The notes beneath the pieces are model-generated. The model searched no databases and was not told the DNA's origin. It saw only the letters and a program-made list of their open reading frames with translations. The translations under genes were made by a program, and so were the position numbers. DNA of 64,000 nucleotides from Antrodiella citrinella (taxonomy: Eukaryota; Basidiomycota; Agaricomycetes; Polyporales; Steccherinaceae): positions 25,415 to 89,414 of the forward strand of contig SGPM01000085.1 in the NCBI GenBank assembly GCA_004802725.1, read 5' to 3'. Each line of letters begins with the position of its first letter. The stretch's first letter is position 1. Below, piece after piece: positions 58,461 to 64,000 of this stretch.

Positions 58461-59673
58461 ATGAAGTGCGTATAACAAAGCTGCATCGTGGAACATGGAA
58501 CTTACCGATCTTCAGTGTTGTACGAGAAATAAACAAGATAAACGAGCGAGAGTTGGACTTCGGAACGACCGGCTCATGGCATGACGACTACAAAGGTGTG
58601 TGGTTGCAAGACTTGTACCGTGTTCGATTCTAACCTTGCAATAGACTCAGCCTATATCTTTATTGGTGGTTTGAACACAGAGTTGACGGAAGGAGACGTG
58701 ATTACCATATTCTCCCAGTGAGCATGTTCAGCCTATGCATGTCACTCTCCTTAGCCTTTACATGTGCGTCAGGTATGGCGAAATTATGGACGTCAATATG
58801 CCGCGAGATAAGACCACTGGAAAACCCAGAGGTTTTGCTTTCGTAATGTACGAGGACCAACGCTCGACCGTCCTTGCCGTTGACAATCTCAATGGTGCAA
58901 AAGTACTGGAGAGAACACTACGTGTGGACCACGTCAAGGACTATAAGCAGCAGAAGGTCAAAGGAGAAGATGGTGAACTGGCGGACAGAGAGGAGCAGAG
59001 CTTAAACGCGAAACCCGAGCTGTTAATAGGTACGCCACTTTTGGGACTTCAGTTGCAGTACATATTCAATTCTCTCCCCACAGACAACGGCGGGGCTTCG
59101 GAATCATCAGACGATTCAGGTCCTGAAATTGATCCTGAGGATCCCATGCGAGAATATCTCCTTGCGCAGCGGAAAGAACGGAAGGCGCTGAAACAGGTCA
59201 AGAAGCCTAAGGACAAGCGGAAGGATGAGACACCGGAAGAGCGGAAAGCAAGAAAGCAACGGAAGAAAGAGAAGAAGGCGAAGAAAGAGAAGAAATCGGA
59301 GGGCATGAGGGCTGTGGAGAACTTGTTGAAGGAGTTGGAAGGACGGGACTCTGACCGTATGGGTCACTCTCCTTCACCTCGCCACCGGGGAAGATCACGG
59401 AGCAGAGAGCGAAGGCGAGATACCCGTATGGATGTCGATGTCGATCCAAAACCGACTCAACGTCGATCTCTTGAAGATAGCATACCTCGCTCTCGCAGCA
59501 GGTCTCCTCCTCGGAGTCCTGTACCACGTCACACCGGAAGGCCAGTCTCGAGNAGTCGGTCTCCGCCTGGACCGAGTCGTGACAAGCGTGCAAGAAGGTC
59601 CGAAGAGAGCGACGACCTCAGGAGGCGTCGCTACGCAGAATCTCCGCCACGGAGGCGAATGGAGTACGACTGA
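58461..59673 (+). CDS. IST3: IST3/Snu17 (RBMX2) RNA-binding protein of the RES complex
   Basis: Five exons (58461-58465, 58516-58595, 58645-58717, 58773-59029, 59084-59673) give 334 residues. The ortholog holds Bud13 and Pml1 in the RES complex on U2 snRNP, helping splicing and pre-mRNA retention. The diagnostic start MNVVREINKINERELDFG appears only if a 5-nt exon (ATGAA) is spliced to T-GTT-GTA. The RRM spans about residues 30-108: DSAYIFIGGLNTELTEGDVI (RNP2), YGEIMDVNMPRDKTTGKPRG and FAFVMYED (RNP1). VLERTLRVDHVKDYKQ follows. The C-terminal part is charged: Lys/Glu-rich helix, then an RS-like tail. One base at 59553 is undetermined (n) in the tail. Several Arg/Ser repeats resemble SR proteins. 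Confidence 0.95.
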
Positions 59674-61711
59674 CAGCCTGGGTGCTTGGCTTCTCACTCT
59701 TTTCACGAGCTAGTCTTCTCTCGCAATCCATTTTTCACGTTCGTCGAAGATTAACCTTGTGATTTGTCAATGCGAGAACGAAGAAGGTCGGGTATGTTCC
59801 TACGACCATCGCACGGCACATATCCCACTGTCACTCGAGCTTTGCGCATGCACTGACTGCTAGACATGGCATACAGCTAGACATGACAAGTTTACAAAAA
59901 AGGACGGTATGGAATGGAACCATGAATATTGCTACCAATATCCATGGTTTAATCTTGAAGCTACGGTGGCAACAGGAGGAAGTCCAGCTTGACACAAGAC
60001 AGATGGCTGGTACAAGCACCGCCGGACAGAAATTCCTGCCGCGGTTTGTCCCCCGAAAGACAGCATTGGAAGCACCCCTGCACAGCGAAACATACAGGTC
60101 CGTAGCACAGAGATGAATTCGTCTTCAGCTCATAGATACAATGAAATGCTACAGTTCAGACCATCAGCGATACATATGTGGATCTAGATGTGTCCACAAC
60201 TGGTGTACCCGGCAGATTGTCTTGCCCGTTTTGGTTCGAGGGTCGACTGGCCAAAGCAGCACAGATATCCACGGGACGTCAACCATGGTACAGGTATACT
60301 GCCGCAGCACGACTTGGTCAATGCATGATGTATGCTCATACTAGTTGGTCATCCTCGTCCTTGCCGGGGAATATTGAAGCAACACTGCAGCTTCGCGGTA
60401 CGTGCACGATACGAAGCTTTTTCGCCCTGCAGTACCTTATTGAACTCGGGAGAAGCAGCGCACGCAATAGCAGCTAAGAATGAATCACTGCGAAGTTTCC
60501 CCCCCACGTCAGGGCCCCAAAGCAAACCCATCGGCGGAACCGGTGTTATGAAACGCAAACTTTGAGAACGAGGACCAATCCGGTGGACAGCGGACATGTG
60601 TACATACCAGTAAATGACGTGAATGCATAGTCGACTGTCCAAGACGCCATGGAGTCGACAGTCTCAACTCCAACACAGCGCGAATAGGAATAGGGTGAGC
60701 GTGTATTGCGAAGCACCTAGACCAGCTTGCCCCGGCATGCCGAGTCGATGCTGTGAAGATGATGTTCCCATTGGATGGAGATATGACGGATGAACCCACG
60801 GTGTGTTCATCCTTCTGTGACTACAACGGAGGCGGGGATCCTATACACCTGTGAGGCGATGCCTCTGGGCAGATTGAGATGGAAGAGGAGCGTCATTTAT
60901 CCTTTAACCAGCAGAGTCTATACTGGTGCCCTGTCAAGCGCAGAAGTCCAGTATCGTGCTTCGTTGATGATAAGGGGACATCCAATCTGTTTCGCACGGA
61001 ACTGTTGATAATGGAGGAGCCAATCTTGACTCACTTTGCGCTTTGAGACAGCTTCGTGAGGCTCTGTAAAAACGCCGTGTTTATGCAATTGTTTGGGCAT
61101 AGGGAGGAACAAAGCCGTCGAGCGAGGCGCTGTGCCTTCTGCACACGGACGAATATCGACCACGCGATAGAGAAGGCATTATCCGTTACTGACACCGACC
61201 GATAACCCATATCAAAGCCCGTACGTCGTCCACAGTGACGGGGCTCTAGGATGGCCTCAGATATTCTTGGAAGAAATTGGTTCACGCACATCGAACCGCG
61301 CATTTCGGCATAGACATAATGCCTGGCATAACTGTGTGTCATTGATGCATACGCCTGATCATGCATGCACACGTGAGAGGGAACCGATATGAATTAGACG
61401 GAACCTAGGCAAACCCTAGATTACAGCTGTACATGTTTCAGGCTGAGGACTGCATGCAGTTTGTGAGAAATCACAATTCGCACCTATGTACATTCCTTGA
61501 CGAGAAAATAAGTTGGACTATGTGAATGACGATAAGAATGAACACACAGCTTTGCCAACCAAGCTAATGTCAAATTGTGAACTCACGGCAGCATGTTCAT
61601 CTCCGCTGCAGTTGGCATTAGGATGACCCTGTAGGGCCACTGCGCATGCCTCACGATAGTCGTCTTTCTAGCCGCCTCGCTATGGCAGCAATGTGCTATC
61701 GACGACAGCCC
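59674..61711. other. Convergent intergenic, no gene recognised
   Basis: 2 kb between the 3' ends of IST3 (+) and GatB (-). Frames longer than 90 codons are few and have no motifs. No repeats or mobile-element features were seen. Confidence 0.45.
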
Positions 61712-63820
61712 CTATTGTGAGAGCAAGCGCTGTAGCGTAACCTTCGCGGCCTGTGCATCAGCTGTTCCCCTACTTGTTTTCATAACATGCCCCAACAGTT
61801 TGTTAAGCACATTCGAATTTCCGTGTCGTACGGCCTCTGACTCCCGCGGCATGGCTGCTATGGTCTGAGCACACCAGGCTTCGAGCGCACTACCATCGGT
61901 GTCAGCTGAAGCAAGAAGTTGCATTTTCGTGGCAAGTGCTATTGGCATTTCACTTGACCGATTAGCAACGATGTGACGCAAAATAGTCTTCCCAGATGTT
62001 CCTTTTGCGTCCAATTTTCAGATCGTTGTATAACAGAGGAGAAACTTGGCTGCTTACCAGTGATTTTTTTGGATTGTACCAAATCAATGAGTTCGCCCAG
62101 TTGTGTTACAGACATTACGTTGTCCTTGAAACTCTCATGGCGCAGGGCTAGCTGTCCCAAAAGCTCATGTGTGAGCCTGGTGTTACACATTCAGAACAAT
62201 CAGTTTTAGTTGAGCTGTCTGTACGGTCCGCGTACCAGTTGACCGCTGTTTTTGCGTCTCTTCCCTGAGCAAGCTGATCAAAGAATGCAACAGCACCCTG
62301 TCCAAGTTCACCATCGTATCCCATTTCTCTACCCACATCTACCGTCATCAATACCTCAGCGTCGCGCGCCGATAGACCCATTCCCTGGAGTCTGGATCGT
62401 GTAGCAGACGGCAGAGCAGGCATCTTGTCACGTATTCTAGAGATGTATGACTACAAGCAGGGTGAATAAAAAGTTAGTCCCTGGTGGAACAAGTAGTAGG
62501 ACCAACCTCATCGATGAGTAACGGCGGCAGGTTGGGATCCGGCATGTATCTGTAATCCGGGGCGTCTTCTTTGCTGCGTAGCGCAAAAGTCTCCGCTTTC
62601 TGTTCGTCGAATCCTCGAGTTTCCTGGGGTACAGACAGGCCACTGTCAAGTAAATCTATGTGGCGAAATACTTCGCTTGCTGGAGGCAAAATATTCGTGA
62701 CCCAGATGAATGAGCTGCAAGGTAGGGACTTACTTATGGCGGTCATCATGAACCTGACACTATTGAGATTCTTAATCTCGCACCGAGTTCCAAAGGGTTG
62801 TCCCGGCTTATGCACGGAAACGTTGACGTCGCACCGCAGAGATCCCTGAAGAATTATGTGTCAGACTTGGCGATAACGCTTGTAATATGGTCGTGTACCT
62901 GCTCCATATTGCCATCGCTAGAACCAATAGAGCGTAACATGGCTTGAAGGGTTCGTACATACTCTCCCGCTTCTTCCGGGGATCTGTATTCTGTGAACTA
63001 GTGGCCTTTCGAGGGAGACCTGGGGTTCATACCTCATATCGGGTTCAGACACAATCTCCATGAGACCAGTTCCAGCTCTGTTCAAATCGATAGAAGAAAG
63101 ACGTCTTCGAATATCGAATGTAGATTTCCCTGTATCCTGAAATCTTCGTTCAGGAAGTGAGTCATGCACATTAACTCCCTGCTCACCTGCTCTAGCTGTA
63201 TCTGATGTAGACGGACTTCTTTGCCAGCGTGAGGCAGATTCACTATCCCTCCAAGGGCAAACGGTGCTGCAGGAACGTTAAGGACCCTTCACTCACGTAA
63301 TGACACGTTACATACCATAGTGCTGGGTAATTTGGTAGCCAGAAGGGAGGTCCGAATAGAAGTAATGTTTTCGATCGAAAGCTGAGCGATATTGGACATT
63401 TGCATTCAGCGCAATCGCAGTTCTGACTCCGAGCTCGACGCAGTGCCGATTCAGGTGCTAAAGAGTGCTCAAGGTCAGCGTTGCCATTATCACTAACAAT
63501 TGGAGGCCGAGTCACTCACAGGTAGTGTACCAGGAAACGCTGCATCGTACGGCGAGACGCGATAATTGGATGCGTCGCCCGGTTCAGATGTCCATGTATC
63601 TTTCGGAGACATGTAAACCTCGGCTTCATCATACGTTAAGGTGCCAAACGGACTGACTAGAAAATAGCTTCTCCCGAGACTTCATCTGAGCGTGCACCTC
63701 GATTCCAACCACTACGGTCCACCCTGGCCATCTTGAATCGGTCTCATATGGTCTCGTCGTGTGAGCATAACGTCGAACGAGTTTGGAGAGTTGGGGCCAT
63801 CGAGTTGCTCGAGCGTGCAT
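61712..63820 (-). CDS. Mitochondrial aspartyl/glutamyl-tRNA amidotransferase subunit B (GatB/Pet112)
   Basis: Part of GatCAB, which converts Glu-tRNA(Gln) to Gln-tRNA(Gln) in mitochondria. Multi-exon gene from ATG 63820; the start is followed by a basic, likely mitochondrial targeting peptide ([20 protein letters not shown]). Core motifs in order: [96 protein letters not shown] and [18 protein letters not shown]. The C-terminal helical YqeY-type domain ([46 protein letters not shown]) ends at the stop at 61712. It is nuclear-encoded. The family's glutamine-tRNA-binding regions are all present; no break was noticed. GatA and GatC (or GatF) are not in the window. Confidence 0.95.
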
Positions 63821-64000
63821 GAGAGAGATGATGACTGTCTCACAATACGATGTTGGCCTGAAGAGGAGGCCTCGGCATTTGCCGCCAGCCTCTCATCGAC
63901 TTGTCGCCAATTGTTTCACTGCTGCCGGTGACGGTCCATTCTTCATCTCATACCACCACCTCCTCCTTTATCATCCAACAAGCTCTTTATAACTGTATCA
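63821..64000. other. Upstream flank of GatB at the right edge
   Basis: 180 bp with no complete gene. The end is C/T-rich (CATACCACCACCTCCTCC), as before a plus-strand start that could lie just outside the window. Confidence 0.35.

Noticed and set aside
1..64000. CRISPR arrays, phage genes, operons or a biosynthetic cluster
   Set aside because: No regularly spaced repeats; spliced eukaryotic genes throughout; no backbone enzyme (PKS, NRPS, terpene synthase) next to the MFS transporter.

Overview
The window is nuclear DNA of a filamentous basidiomycete, probably an agaricomycete. Most genes carry several short introns (about 50-70 bp) with GT..AG borders. The proteins are eukaryotic housekeeping families (BUD31, eIF3d, IST3/Snu17, ING-PHD, GATA factor, Dsc2, mitochondrial GatB, fungal TRP-like channel), next to long disordered proteins of unknown function. 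No operons, CRISPR arrays, IS elements or prokaryotic signals were seen. Exon limits were worked out by reading frames across splice sites. Where I give exon coordinates, the exons sum to an open frame.

Layout. 0.0-6.9 kb: 5' part of tRNase Z (-), an intron-containing tRNA-His (-), an unidentified gene (-), a REEP/HVA22-type ER-membrane protein with a very long tail (-), and BUD31 (+). 7.4-26 kb is gene-dense: DHA1-type MFS transporter (-), tail-anchored C-x2-C protein (+), NOL11/Utp8-like nucleolar protein (-), coiled-coil protein (-), Slc1-like acyltransferase (+), second C-x2-C protein (+), CNH-domain protein (+), TRP/Flc-like channel (-). 25.7-53.3 kb is gene-poor: only an ING/PHD protein (+, 30.4-33.1 kb), a GATA transcription factor (+, 40.2-41.9 kb) and an NTF2/SnoaL-like protein (+, 50.2-51.3 kb), separated by stretches of 2-8 kb holding only simple repeats and unsupported ORFs. 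53.3-63.8 kb is denser again: Dsc2/UBAC2-like rhomboid pseudoprotease (+), a possible unidentified gene (-), eIF3d (-), IST3 (+), and mitochondrial GatB (-).

Functional themes. RNA processing and translation are frequent (tRNase Z, tRNA-His, BUD31, NOL11/Utp8-like, IST3, eIF3d, GatB). ER and membrane biology are represented by the REEP protein, the Slc1-like enzyme, the Dsc2-like protein and the TRP-like channel. Three divergent pairs share short intergenic promoters: REEP/BUD31, coiled-coil/Slc1 and eIF3d/IST3. I did not find a clear, previously undescribed multi-gene system. The best leads are the two proteins sharing a C-x2-C..GH..CP signature, the REEP protein with tail repeats, the stand-alone CNH protein, the 5-nt first exon of IST3, and two unidentified coding stretches near 2.3-3.0 kb and 55.0-55.5 kb.
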